In this document: piece by piece, positions 34,844 through 46,126 of the stretch
Position numbering within the stretch: the first letter of the stretch is position 1
How the letters are laid out: the number at the start of each line of letters is the position of its first letter
DNA from: Chlorokybus atmophyticus
Taxonomy: Eukaryota > Streptophyta > Chlorokybophyceae > Chlorokybales > Chlorokybaceae
Length of the DNA stretch: 64,000 bases
Reading direction: 5' to 3'
Assembly: GCA_009103225.1 (NCBI GenBank)
Contig: RHPI01002990.1
Coordinates: 109,034 to 173,033 of the forward strand
Program-made: the position numbers and the translations under genes
The notes under the pieces: model-generated
Told to the model about the DNA's origin: nothing
Seen by the model: the letters and a program-made list of their open reading frames with translations, nothing else
Databases searched by the model: none

Positions 34844-37706
34844 CACAGTCACATAGTAAGCGACTTTTAGCCAAAAAGTACGTAAAAATACGCGTATATG
34901 CAGCGGTTGTCCAAAGTACGTTGAAAGTACGGTCAATCGTACGTTAATTATAATATATATGATGTTTTCTGCTATGTTAAGGTACTTAACGTCTTACGAG
35001 CAGAAGTTAAGCTAGTTAAGGCGGCTTGACTCACTACCTAAAGAAATTAGGGTTTGTCTGGCAGGGCGTCAGCTGCGGCGTCAGCTACGGCGGTGGTTGT
35101 GGCGACCATATTGTCGTCAACAGCGGCGTGATCCTCAATGGAAGGGGCTGGTCATCTGCTAGTGCACTTGGACGCAACATTAAACAAGTAAGTTTAGTGT
35201 GGCACGCATCAACAAGCAATTCTGAGCATGCACACACATGTTGTAAGCACATTAATGTTGCGTGCACTGTGAATGAAACACTCAAAGCACTTGACAAACA
35301 GTAGTGAGCTACGTGTGGCTTGCATGACAGGCCAAAATGAAGGGGCCTGAGTGGAAGCATGTGAAGATTCTTGAGCAAAAACAGCACCGCGATCGCGAGG
35401 TTGAATGCGTGTACTGTGAGCACACTTGGTGTGGAGGTGTTGCTCGCATTCGAGCTCACCTTTTGGGCCAAGCAGGCGTCTCCAAGTGCAAGTCCTCCTG
35501 ACGCTGTAGTTGCTAAACTCTCCATTGTTGTCAAGGAGAAAGAGAAGGCAGTTGACAGGAAACGCAAGTTGAAATTGCTTGATCAACTGACTGCTTTTAA
35601 CAGTGCCAGTTCTGGTGGTGCTAGTTGCTCAACTGTGGTCTTAGACAGCACGCAACCTACACTAAGAAAGAGCTATGCCCGTGGTGACAAAGGCCATGTT
35701 GATGCAGGCATTGCTCGTTTCTTCTATAGTAATGGCATGTCATTCAACATCGCGCGTTCACCATACTACACGGAAGCATTCAAGGCTGCTGCGGCTTTTG
35801 GGCCCTCATACATTCCGCCATCCTCGGAGATGCTGCATAAGAAGTTGTTGGAGAGCGAGTGGACTACAGTCAACACTCGACTGAGTGATGTGCGCTCATC
35901 ATGGGAGGCTACAGGCTGCACAATTACGAGTGATGGTTGGTCCGACGCACGCAACCATCCATTGCTCAATGTTCTGGTGATGTCGCCAAAAGGAGAGGTG
36001 TTTGTGAGGGCTGTCAACACTGAGGGGGAAGAGAAGAATGCTTCTTACATTGCCGCGCAGTTGATAACGGCAATTGAAGAGGTCAGTGCATGTGACTGTG
36101 CAGTTGTGGTCAAGCAGCACTGGCATGTGCTGATGCTTGCGCGTGTGTGAGCATATGTAGCATGCGTCATCTGCAGGATGCACATGCTTCTTGAGCAGTC
36201 GGAAAGAGTTACTTAGTTGTGCTTGTATACATGTAGGTTGGATGCAAGAAGGTTGTGCAGAATGTGACGGACAATGCTTCAAGTTGCGTAGCTGCTGCGC
36301 GCTTGGTGGTGGCCAAATACCCGCACATTACTTGGACGGGCTGCACTGCGCACTGCCTGGACTTGTTGCTTGAACACTTCGGCCGCTTGTTACTGGTTTC
36401 GGATGTTGTAACCAATGGCAAGCGCGTGGTCAAGTTTGTCACGAACCATCATCGGAGTCTTGCTATCTTCAGATCTAAGTCAGAGTTGAAGCTGCTCAAG
36501 CCGGGAGACACACGATTTGCAACATCGTTCATAACATTGCAGCGCGTGAGTGAAGTGCAGGATGCATTAACAGAGTGTGTGGCTTCAAGGGAGTGGTCAA
36601 CATGGGCAGACAAGTCCACTCATGGCGACGAGGCCGAGGAAGTGCGTGCCTTGGTGCTCTCCCCAACATTCTGGTGCAGCATAGGCCTCGTCACCACCAT
36701 GGTTGAGCCCATTGTGCGTCTGCTACGCTTGGTAAACGGCCCCTCTCCGACCAGCGGCAAAGTTTATGCGTTCATGGCTGGAGAGGAGTTGAAAGCCATG
36801 ACGGGGCTGACTGCCACACAAAAGAAGAGTGTGGTGGAGTGCTGGAAGTCGCGGTGGGCGATGCAACACAGTGACATGCATGCTACTGGCTACTTACTTG
36901 ACCCCAAGTAAAGGCACCACGAGCAGCAAACCAACGACAAAGTAATGCATGGCTTGTGCAATATGCTCCACAAATTGCTTGAGGACGATGACAAGGTGGA
37001 TGCGGCCATGACACATGTATGCTCACAATGCTATGCTACTTCAAGTCTTGCAGTGTTGCCCGATACATGTACCTAAGTGTACATATGCATGCTTACACGA
37101 ATAAGGATGGGCTGTTTGGGAGGGAGGCAGTGCAAAGAGCTGCAACAAACATGTCAGCACATGCATGGTGGAGAATGTATGGAGGAAGTGTTCCGGAGCT
37201 GCAATTTATTGCGGTGCGTGTGCTTGCACAGGTCTCTTCAGCATGTAGCTGCGAGCGGAACCGGAGTTCTTATGACTTCGTTCACACGAAGAAGCGCAAT
37301 CGCTTGCACCCTTCACGCGCGGAGAAGTTCGTGAACGTCTTCACAAGCCTGCGGCTGTTGAAGAAGATTCAGAACCCTGCATATGAGGAGCAGTTTGTGC
37401 AGTGGGAGTCGGATAGTGATGTATCTGTAAAGTCAGAGCAGGAGGATGAGTGAGTTTTAGCAAGGGTAGTGAGTACTAGCAAGGGTGTAGTGTAATAACA
37501 GACTTGGCAGCTTGTTGACCTCTAATGATGGGATGGTTCTCGTGTTAGCATGCATACCACATCCTTGTGCATGCTACTACAAGTTGCTAACAATGTTGGC
37601 CTAACATGGCATAGAAGCAAGCTCATGCTTACGTACTGGCCTACGTACTGACAAACATGTACGAAAAAGTACGCGTATTTTGCATACTGCGTTCTGTGTG
37701 ACTATG
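34844..37706 (+). mobile_element. hAT DNA transposon 1 (inserted between RNase H and integrase)
   Basis: 2,863 bp. Left end CACAGTCACATAGTAAGCG; the right end read inward is CATAGTCACACAG, imperfect inverted termini. Target duplications GCCGTATG (34836-34843) and GCCATATG (37707-37714) match at 7 of 8 bases, the size expected for hAT. Deleting the element plus one duplication joins RNase H (..DTRQDIW) to the integrase leader (LDKPLLFFLQ) in frame. It lies on the strand opposite to its host element. Confidence 0.92.
35337..37453 (+). pseudogene. hAT transposase of hAT1 (BED finger, DUF659, dimerisation domain; broken)
   Basis: ATG at 35337 (MKGPEWKHVKILEQ). A BED zinc finger follows, with CVYCEHTWCGGVARIRAHLLG and a later Cys, which binds the element ends. 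A frame change near 35500 precedes the catalytic region: KRGD-like RGDKGHVD, FFYSNGMSFNIARSPYY and ITSDGWSDARN, which holds the first Asp. A likely intron (36082-36236, GT..AG) is shared with hAT2. The second exon has VTDNASSCVAAARL and CTAHCLDLLL (second Asp region) and ends at a stop at 36909. The C-terminal hAT dimerisation region, WWRMYGGSVPELQ ... SSACSCERNRSSYDF, lies at 37160-37290. The stop and frameshift mean no full transposase. Confidence 0.88.
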
Positions 37707-39272
37707 GCCATATGTCCTGCCTGGTGTCGGTGGGTGCCAGCTCGGTGTCATCGACTTCGATGTCGACAGCGTGGACCTCCCCTAGGGGTGTGGTCATTGT
37801 GGGGTGGGTAGACTTAAGAGCAGGAATCTCCTCTGTCGTTGAGGTGGTGTTGATCCGGCGCCCTGACTGTAATGCGGCAACAGCAAACATGGCCACGGTG
37901 GGAGCTGCTGCTGCGGGGCCGAGCTCATGCCAAGCTCCAGTTGCATCGTTGGTGCTGCGGTGAGGGTTGCAACTAAGGCCATCAGCGTCCTGGTTAGTGA
38001 GGCCGGCGCGGTTGTCAATCTCGAAGTCATACTCCTGCAGCAACAGAGCCCAGCGAACAAGTTTCCCTGTCAAATGTTGGTTGGTCATCAACCACTTGAG
38101 TGGCTGATGATCGGTGATCAGCTGGAATTGTCGACCAAAGAGGAAAGGTCTGAGAAGGAGATAGCCCATACTGCAGCGAGGAACTCCCCCTCGTAGCTGC
38201 TGTAGTTGGCCTCAGCGCTGTTGTTGCTTCGGCTGGCGTACGACACCACCCGCTCCTTCTTATTCTCATCGTGCTGTACCAGCACAGCCCCCATCCCAAG
38301 CTTGCTCCAGTCGGTGTGGAGGATGAAGGGCTTGTTGTAGTCAGGACGTTGCAGGATGGGAGCGGTGGTGAGCCTGCCCTTTAGCTCGTCAAACGCCTGC
38401 TGTTGTGGCTCCTTCCACGCAAACTCCACCTACTTCTTCAGTAGCTCGTTGAGGGGTCGCGCGATCTTTGCAAACTCCTTCACGAACCGGCAATAGTAGT
38501 TGGCAAGGCCCAAAAAGGCACGCAGACGCGTAAGGTTTGTGGGAGCAGGGATAGCCGCCAAAGCCTCCACCTTTGCCTGTTGTACGTACACACCGTGGGG
38601 CACAATTATGTGCTCTAGGTAGGGTACCTTGCGAGTGAAGAAGGTGCACTTGTCGGGTGCACTTTCATCCCCACCCCCTTAAGTCTTTCCAGCACTTCCT
38701 TGATGTGCTGCAGGTGCTCGTCGTTACTGCGACTGAAGATGAGAATGTCGTCAATGTAGCATCGCGCGAAGTCCAGCCCCTCCAAGGCTTTGTCCATGAC
38801 GCGCTGGAATTTGGCAGGAGCGTTCTTCAGTCCGAAGGGCATGACCTTCCACGGGTACAGCTGCCGGTTGCCCCAGAAAGAGGTCTTGTGCTTGTCCTCC
38901 TCCTTGGCGATCTGGTTGTACCCTTGTCGCATATCCAAGATGCTGAAGACGATGCAGTCTCCTACATCATGAAAGATACCCTCTGCAGTAGGCATTGGAT
39001 ACTTGTCTTGTTTGGTCTTGTTGTTGACGGGGCGATAGTCGCCGCACATGCGCTGGTCTGTCCAATTGCCTGCTGAATTCTTCTTCAGGGGCATGACGGT
39101 CGCGGCCGAAGTCCGATATGGACTCCTCAATCAGGCCTGCACCTAGCAGAGCTTTGCACCTCTGCTCCACCAAGTCTTCTTTCAACTTGAAGAGTCGGTA
39201 CTGTCGTCGAAACACCGGTTCGGTGTCCACCAACTCGATGTCCATGTGGTAAACTGAGCAAACACCCGATTC
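37707..39272 (-). pseudogene. RT and RNase H of the methyltransferase-bearing element
   Basis: Starts where hAT2 interrupted it: RESG continues into VCSVYHMDIELVDTEPVFRR. RT: MPLKKNSAGNW, MCGDYRPVNNKTKQDKYPMP, FSILDMRQGYNQI, VMPFGLKNAPAKFQ and the catalytic YIDD (about 38755). RNase H: EPQQQAFDELKGRLTTAPIL, LHTDWSKLGMGAVLVQHD, NYSSYEGEFLAAVWAI, LITDHQPLKWLM and the tail NQDADGLS. The Gly-Asp-Tyr-Arg pocket and YIDD are intact. Frame changes occur near 39110, 38640, 38410 and 38150. Confidence 0.92.
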
Positions 39273-39728
39273 CATGGTCACAAGGTACGCGACTTTTAGA
39301 CCAATAGTACGCGTTTGGACGCGTACAGAGACCCCGCGTACCTAATACGCAGTCTGTACGCAGTCTGTACGCCAGTGTAACTGGGTTACGCTCCAGTTAC
39401 GCTGAGATACAGCTTAGCACTGTATCTCAACCGTAACTGGTTAGTCTAGTGTAACTAGGCGGCGGTGCAGGCAACATAGTTGGCGGCAGCGGCGGCGTTA
39501 GCGGCGGCAGGCAGGTGGGAACGGCGCTCCTTTAGCTGCAAGCTTCATCTCTCAAGCTACTGTAGCTGCGCCTGATAGCCATTAGCTACAAGGTGTGTGC
39601 GTGGGTATGCACTGGTTGCCCGCATGCTTGGCTATGCGCCCATCATACATCATGCAGCCTGCAAGTCATACCATCAACGTGCTATATGTGATTTGCATGT
39701 GTTCATAATAGTGTTTGTTTATGTTAGA

Positions 39729-42247
39729 ATGACGCAAAGTGCGCTGTGGAAGCACGTCGACATAATAGAGAGAAAGCCTCATGGCAACTTTCGTGTGAGG
39801 TGTGTTTATTGCGAGCACGAGTGGACAGGAAGTGTTTCACGTATTGGTGCCCATCTGAGTGGTGAACGTGGAGTCACCAAGTGCACAACCCCTCCCGAGG
39901 AGATCGTCTTGCAACTTACACAAGCCAAGAAAGACAAGGAGAAAGAGGGTGAGAAGAGGAGGAGGTTGGACTTGCTAGATCAACTCACATCCGCCATTGG
40001 GGATGCTGGTGCAGGTACTTGAATGCATGCGTGCATGCATTGAAGCTTGGCAAGCAGTGGTGCTGCTCATCACGCATCAAATCAATCACATTGTGCTATA
40101 GATTCAAGCGCCACCGTTCCTTCTAGTCAACAACAAACTCTTGATGCAACTTTCAAGCGTGGGGATAAAGCGCATGTGGATGAAGCCATTGCTCGGTTTT
40201 TCTTCAGCAATGGCATCCCCTTCAACGTGGCAAGGTCCCCTTACTTTATCGCAGCAATGAAAGCGGTTGGCAAGTTTGGCGCTTCATATACCCCTCCCTC
40301 ATCCGAGGCGCTTCGCACAACCTTGTTGGAAAAGGAGTATGCTAGGGTGAATGGCGAACTTGCAGTCATCAAGGACTCAACACGAGAAACCTCATGCACA
40401 ATTGCTAGCGATGGATGGTCGGACACGTCCAACCGTCCATTGTTGAATGTGCTCATGGTGAGTCCTAAAGGAGAAGTTTTTCTTCAAGCAATCAACACGG
40501 AAGGGAAGGAGAAGACGGCGGAGTATGTATCCGAGCAGCTGATCTCCACCATTGATGAAGTAAGTGGTGCACTCGTTCATTGCCATTATAGATTGTGTAC
40601 ACAACCATGCTAAGTAAGACATGCAAGCACTGACTGGCAGCACTTTATGAGCACATGCATCACACGCGCATGCTCATGCTCGCACCCGACACAAGTACGC
40701 ATGCGTGTGACACATGCATGCACTGACTGGCAGCACTTTGTGAGCACATGCATTACACGCGCATGCTCATGCTCGCACACAACACAAGTACTTATGCGTG
40801 TGACACATGCACGCACTGACTGGCAGCACTTTGTGAGCACATGCATCACACACGCATGCTCATACACGCACACAACACAAGTACTTATGTGTGTAACTTG
40901 CAGGTGGGGTCCGCGAATGTGATACAAGTTGTCATGGACAATGCAAGCGTGTGCGTAGCTGCTGCACGTCTGATCACTAGCGAATACCCGCACATCACAT
41001 GGACGCCGTGCACCGCGCATTGCTTGGACTTATTGCTTGAGGATATAGGCAAGTTGGAGTGGGTTAAAAGCGTGGTGGCTGATGGCAAACGCATAGTGAA
41101 GTTCATTACCAACCACCATCGTTCCTTGGCCATCTTCCGCTCCAAAGCCAAGCTAGAGCTGCTCAAGCCAGGTGAAATAGCATGCGTGCATGTGTGTAGT
41201 TAGAGATCAACTTAGTACAAGCGCAAGATTAATGGTAGACAGCAACCATGTGAAATTGCAGCTGATTGCCCGCGCATGCATGCATGCTCATGTCATGCGC
41301 GTGCTTGTTTGCTCATAGCTACTTGTTGTGCAGGAGATACTCGCTTCGCAACGTCATTCATAACTCTTGCAAGGCTAGTCGAGGTCAAAGACGCTCTCGA
41401 CGAGGTGGTGGTGAGCAGGGACTGGAAGGCTTGGGCCGACAAGGGTGTGCATAAGCAAGAAGCTGCTGCAGTCAGAGCGTTGATCTTGGCACCAGATTTC
41501 TGGTCACAAGTGGCATTAGTGAATGCGGTGTCGGCCCCCATCGTGGATCTGCTGCGTTTGGTTGATGGGAACTTGCCCACCATAGGCAAAGTGTACGCCA
41601 AGATGTTTCGTGTTGGCGACCAGCTCAAGCATCTGAAGGGCATGACTGAACAACAACGACTTGATGTGCGCGCCTGTTGGAGGGACAGGTGGATCATGCT
41701 GCATAGTGACATGCATGCAGCAGGCTATGTGCTGGATCCCGAATATTGGGGTCATGAGCAGCACACCAATGAGGAAGTTATGGAAGGCTTTGCAACGATG
41801 GTGGAGAGGGTCCTGCAGTCCCATGACAAGGTTGACTTGGCGTTGCAACAGCTACACATGTACCGAAGTAAGATGGGGCTGTTCGGCAAAGAGGCAGTGC
41901 AACGAGCGGCTCTCACAATGCCCGCGCATGCTTGGTGGCACATGTATGGTGGTAGTGTACCCGAGTTGCAGCAGCTAGCGATGCGCGTGTTGGCTCAACC
42001 ATCATCAGCTTGTAGCTGTGAGAGATCCTGGAGCACGTACGACTTCATCCACTCAAAGAGAAGGAATCGGCTGCAAGCACGCAGGGCAGAGAAGTTGGTG
42101 TTTGTCTTCACCAACTTGAGGCAGCTGAAGAAGATCCACAACCCACATTATGTGCAGGAGTTTGTTGAGTGGGAGGCAGACTCTGATGTGGACGTGTTGT
42201 TTAGTAATGATGATGAGGGGGGCGAGTCTGATGATTACTCGGTGTAA
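39729..42247 (+). CDS. hAT transposase of hAT2 (three or four exons, nearly intact)
   Basis: ATG at 39729 (MTQSALWKHVDIIE). BED zinc finger: RCVYCEHEWTGSVSRIGAHL, then ERGVTKC. Catalytic core exon (about 40050-40559): FKRGDKAHVDEAIARFFFSNG and IASDGWSDTSN with the first Asp. Intron 40560-40903 (GTAAGT..TTGCAG) contains a 93-bp tandem repeat. Exon 40904-41171 has VMDNASVCVAAARL and CTAHCLDLLL. Intron 41172-41333 (GTGAAA..GTGCAG) keeps phase (KPG|DTRFATSF). The last exon, 41334-42247, is fully open and ends with WWHMYGGSVPELQ ... SSACSCERSWSTYDF, the hAT dimerisation region, and an acidic tail. The join near 40014-40058 is unclear: no GT-AG pair keeps the frame, so a small insertion or frameshift is likely there. 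Confidence 0.9.
40628..40900 (+). repeat. 93-bp tandem repeat inside the hAT2 intron
   Basis: Units beginning CACTGACTGGCAGCACTTT at 40628, 40721 and 40814, nearly three copies, rich in GCATGC and CACA. It fills most of the intron. Confidence 0.92.
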
Positions 42248-42769
42248 CTAGGCAGACACATGTGATGGGCTATGTCTGCACACATGCTTCGCTGTAACAT
42301 AGTGTTCTCTGCTCATTGTTTACTGTTGTGCACATGTACGCAAGTAGCATGCTTGATGCTCGTGAAGCAACACGACAAAACTGCCACTGTAGCGTACTGC
42401 CACGTACTGGCATAAATGGGTACATGTATGTACGCGTACACCACCGCTCACGTACTAAACGCGTACTGTGTACCATGTGACCATGCCCGATTCCCTTACG
42501 CTGAAACTGAACTGACTTCTCCACTTGTTGAGGAGAGCCTCCAGTTGCTCTCGCGTCCGGCCAATAGTCAGTGGTCCAATGGCATGGGACCAAGAGGTAG
42601 CGTTGGCGACCACTGGGATGTCCTCCACAGTGACTGCTGCCTGCTCCTCCATATGGGCGTTTTCGAGGGCGGTGTGTGCCGCTTTGGTCTCTTGCACGCG
42701 ATCGGCCCACCCCCCTGCCAGGTGTTCAAGCTCCTGGAAGAACACATGGCAGTCTTGAAGAGCAAAGCA

Positions 42770-43905
42770 CACTTTCAAAACCCATACCATGCTGTTCTGA
42801 TACATGGTGCGTCCCAACCATTGGCATTGCCGATTGTCGGTCAGCGTGGAACCTGTGATACTGCCTTGAGAGAAGCCCATGGCGCGTTCGCGCTCACGTG
42901 CGTTGGGTTCCTCTAGCTGGCCTGTGTTGGAATCCAACACCATGCATGCGCCGTGGTTGCGGAAGGCGTATGATCCCGGGTAAGACACCAGAGTGGGGAG
43001 CGCACGACGTGGTTGACCAGGCTGGTTGCACTGGTAGAAGTGCTGGTGATCGTGTCGGGTGACTGGTTGTGCTGTGCGCCCAGAGTTCACAATAGCGTCG
43101 ACGGTTAGATCGCGTGAACGACTGCTGTGCAGATATTCAGCAGCAAAGAGATCTTCGACTGTTGCCAGGTTGATCCACTTAGCGCGCAGACACGATGAGC
43201 ACGGGAGCCATGCCGCGCTGCGTTAATTCTGTGAGGATGCCTCAGTAAGGAACACACCCGTCGAAAGCTGTTGGCCACGTGATGGCGCTTAGCGTCCTTA
43301 AAGTGCACATTCTCAATGATGTATCCTGGAGGCCTGGACAGCTGGTTGCTCTGCAGAATTTTGATGACCCGCATTAGTTCCCAGAACACTTGTAACCGAG
43401 GATCAGCGAGCCCTTGGTCGCTGCCTGCTCTGGAATGTCCTTGACACTCCCATCCTGCTATCAGCAGGTCGATGTTGCCCACCAAAAGGAGGTGATCCAC
43501 AGTGATTAAATGGATGTCCTGTGGCAGTGCCTTCAGACTGCCTTGCAGTGCCGATAGCGGCAGTCGCTGCGGGTAGCATTTGTGTAGGTGGCGCAGGTGG
43601 TGGCCTAGGGCAATCTGTGCTTGTGGATTAGTGTCACAGTAGAAGTACTTGGTGAGCGTCGCGCCGGTGTTGAGGACAGCGGCGAGGTCACTACCTATTC
43701 CTCCAAATAGTTCCAGCACGGTGATGCCTTGTTGGCGACGGAATACGTGAAATTCCACTACTCCAGTGGCCACCTGGTGTTGTTCCTGGACCGCAGCTTG
43801 GTCCTTGTAGAGAGGGCACTGTAAAGTGAGCCGTGGTCTGGTCAGTAGTAGATGTGCAACCACCTGTGCACGCCAGCGGCGTTCCGCTGGTTTCAAGTGG
43901 GCCAC
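42770..43905 (-). pseudogene. C5-cytosine DNA methyltransferase domain inside the gypsy polyprotein (one frameshift)
   Basis: Transfers methyl groups from S-adenosylmethionine to cytosine in DNA in its family. Motif I, LELFGGIGS, is at about 43716-43690 (cofactor site); the following acidic strand is YFYCDTNPQA. Motif IV, IAGWECQGHS, has the catalytic Cys codon at 43444-43446, but the Pro normally before it is Glu. Motif VI is YIIENVHF. A frameshift near 43190-43210 falls at the motif VIII region (INAARHGSRAHRV); in the new frame the target-recognition part runs through ATVEDLF and NSGRTAQP. Motif VIII/IX-like RRALPTLVSYPGSYAF and ERERAMGFSQGS follow, and motif X is LGRTMYQNSMVWVL. The domain length is typical. 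The frame continues into the pre-RT linker, so it belongs to Pol and is not a neighbouring host gene. Confidence 0.9.
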
Positions 43906-43959
43906 TTCTTCAGTGGCATCTTTCTGAGACTTGTCGTATGGGATAGAAGAGTCTTAGTC

Positions 43960-44570
43960 CGAGTTGTGGGTGACCACCGCAGATGATCTATCAGTGGTTG
44001 TCAAACCCGACACATGGGTGGCTGTCGCAGCTGACCTATTAGTGGTTGCCGACAACGACCTGTAGGTGGCTGTTGCAGCTGACCTCCGGTGGGAACGAGT
44101 GCGAGCCACCAGCTCGAGAGGCAGATATCCTTGAACCTCTCCGTCCTCCTCATCCCAATAAGGACGAAACCAGGCCTTTTCTGTCCAGCAGTCCAGCCCC
44201 ATGCCAACAGGGAAGTTGAAGTTCTGTCCCAACAACAGGTCGAAGGATCCTGCGTCGGTGACCACAACTTCTGTATGACCTCAGTGCTGTGGGACGGGTC
44301 CACTCCTGTCAAGCGAATGCAGAGGGCTTGCTTGGTGATACCGATCACCTTGTCACGGCTGCCGATTGCGGTGTCGAGCACGTATGGGCACGGCATCAGC
44401 TCAGCGCTGGTGATGCCAAGGTCACGTGCGAGGTAACGTCCGATGATGTCAGGGCTCCAGAGTCCAGCATCACCCGCTTGGGTGCTCGCTCATTAATCGT
44501 GACATGCTTGCCTTGGTTGGCGATCATGGTCGCGTTGGCGTGGATGCGCAGCCGCTTGAATCGTCGGTAG
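43960..44570 (-). pseudogene. Retropepsin-like aspartic protease of the methyltransferase-bearing element
   Basis: The active-site motif RVMLDSGA is coded at 44453-44464 (DSGA). It is followed by a frame change into DIIGRYLARDLGI, then KVIGITKQALCIRLTG and FDLLLGQNFNFPVGMGLDCW, where the ILG-like second conserved hydrophobic-Gly stretch is LLLG. It would cut Gag-Pol. A Pro-rich linker precedes it. Confidence 0.75.
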
Positions 44571-44998
44571 CGTGTGCGTGGGGTGTCTGCTGCTGCAGTC
44601 TCCTCCGGTGGTGTCGAGCGCAGTGCGGTAAGCGCCCCTCGACCAGCTGGTTCTTAAGCACCTCCTTGAACGCGGCCTGGCCCGAACCGTCCTTGTTTTG
44701 GGTGTTGATAAACACGCTGTGGCCTGGGTGCTAGCGGTGCTGCCTGCGGCTGCCCTGGTTGCGGCACAGGGGGATTGCGTCTCTATGTGGCCGGGGTCAT
44801 TCCTGGCCGCGTAGCCAGTGGCTGTTGGGGAAACCCTGGAGGACGGGGTGTTTGTGGGCCCGCCTCCCGTGCAGCTTGTTCTTCCACATAAGTTCAGCGT
44901 ACTGCATGAGTTGCCTCCCTGACCAGTGTACCTTCCCATGTGGCTGTTGGGTTGTTGATCGCGTCACTCCAGCGATGATTGTGAGGCATGGGCTGGAG

Positions 44999-45874
44999 TT
45001 ACACTGCGCGCAGAAGCCGCGCTTTTATGTTGTGGGTGATAATGGGGACCCTTAAGATCTCTGCCATATAGGCATCCCATCTGCCATTGACCACTCCCAC
45101 CTCCAACATCGTTGTTGCTCGCGCCCGCACAGTGAGGTAAATCTCTGGCTGTTGGGCATGCTGCTCGTAGGCAGCTGCGATGCGTCTGCGTTGCCGCGCT
45201 GCTTCTACCCCTGGCAACCTCAGTATGGCCTCTTGTGCTCCTTCTAAGGTGTCAGTGGCTGCCGAGGCAATCTCGTTATAGGCTTGCCGTAGCGAGCGGA
45301 AGAAGACGACCAATTAGAACAACCTGGTGCCGAATGCGAACAGGGGAACTGCGGGGTGATTGGTAATTAGCCAAGTCACTAGTCTTACTCGAGCTGCATT
45401 ACCACCTTCTCGTATCCCCAACATCCGTCTTAGGCCGATGCCTTCTCGTAGGTGCAGCATGGTTGCCTGTCGCAACAAAGCAGTGCGAAGTTGCTTTTTT
45501 CCGATTAAACCTGCTCCATCTCGTTGTGTCCACCCTTGCGGTGTGAGGTAGCCTCTCCCTGGATCCCGTTGATCTTTAGGCAAGTCTTCTAACAAGGCGG
45601 GTAGCAGCGGGGCGATCACCCCCCTAGTTTGTTGGGTCAGCGCCCTCGTCTGGTCAATGTCGGGCCCACCGACGAGAGGTGTTGTACTGGATGATGGGCC
45701 AGCGCTTGTGGGTTGAAGAACGCCAGCGTGAGCATTGGCAAGGGCGCGCGCTCTTGCGTTGATTGCCGCTGCTTGATCATGTCGCCAGGTGAACGCGTGT
45801 TCCAGTGCGGTGTAGCGCTCATGAAGTCGAACGGTATTCAGGGGCCTCAGTGCTTCGTTGTCACCCACAGGCAT
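44999..45874 (-). pseudogene. Unidentified helical Gag-like region of the methyltransferase-bearing element
   Basis: Two open stretches (45874-45314 and 45313-44999) are in one frame, separated by a single stop. Sequence such as LHERYTALEHAFTWRHDQAAAINARARALANAHAG and ATMLHLREGIGLRRMLGIREGG looks helical. I recognise no family. Its position between the Gag linker and the protease suggests a structural or accessory part of the polyprotein. Confidence 0.5.
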
Positions 45875-46126
45875 GTCGGCTATATCAGCAATATGCTGCT
45901 GTACGTTGGGTTGCCGGTCCCAATACGTGTCTTGTGGCTGGGCTTAAAGGGTTCATGACGGATTGGTGCGGGTTTGTGTGGCGCCGTCTGCATATCGTTA
46001 TGCAGAGTCCAAAACCACTGCAGTGCCAGCTCCAGTACAACAGGCGTCTGACAAAGAAGACACGGTCTTGCTTGGGAGGTGCCGTGCCGGCGAGGAATTC
46101 ATCCTCCAGCTGTCGCTGAGTCTGTT

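Larger units (their letters stand above)
39273..42485 (+). mobile_element. hAT DNA transposon 2 (inserted between methyltransferase and RT)
   Basis: 3,213 bp with ends CATGGTCACAAGGTAC (left) and CATGGTCACATGGTAC (right, read inward). The 8-bp target duplication CCCGATTC is exact at 39265-39272 and 42486-42493. Removing it restores a continuous host frame (..VRESG|VCSVYHMD..). hAT1 has the related terminus CACAGTCACATAG, so the two are sister families. The intact duplication and long open exons point to a recent insertion. Confidence 0.96.

Noticed and set aside
40628-40900. CRISPR-like array
   Set aside because: Units are whole 93-bp tandem repeats without distinct spacers, in a eukaryotic transposon intron.
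43105-43905. Independent host DNA methyltransferase gene
   Set aside because: The frame connects to the pre-RT linker, and the flanking protease and RT are on the same strand and in element order.
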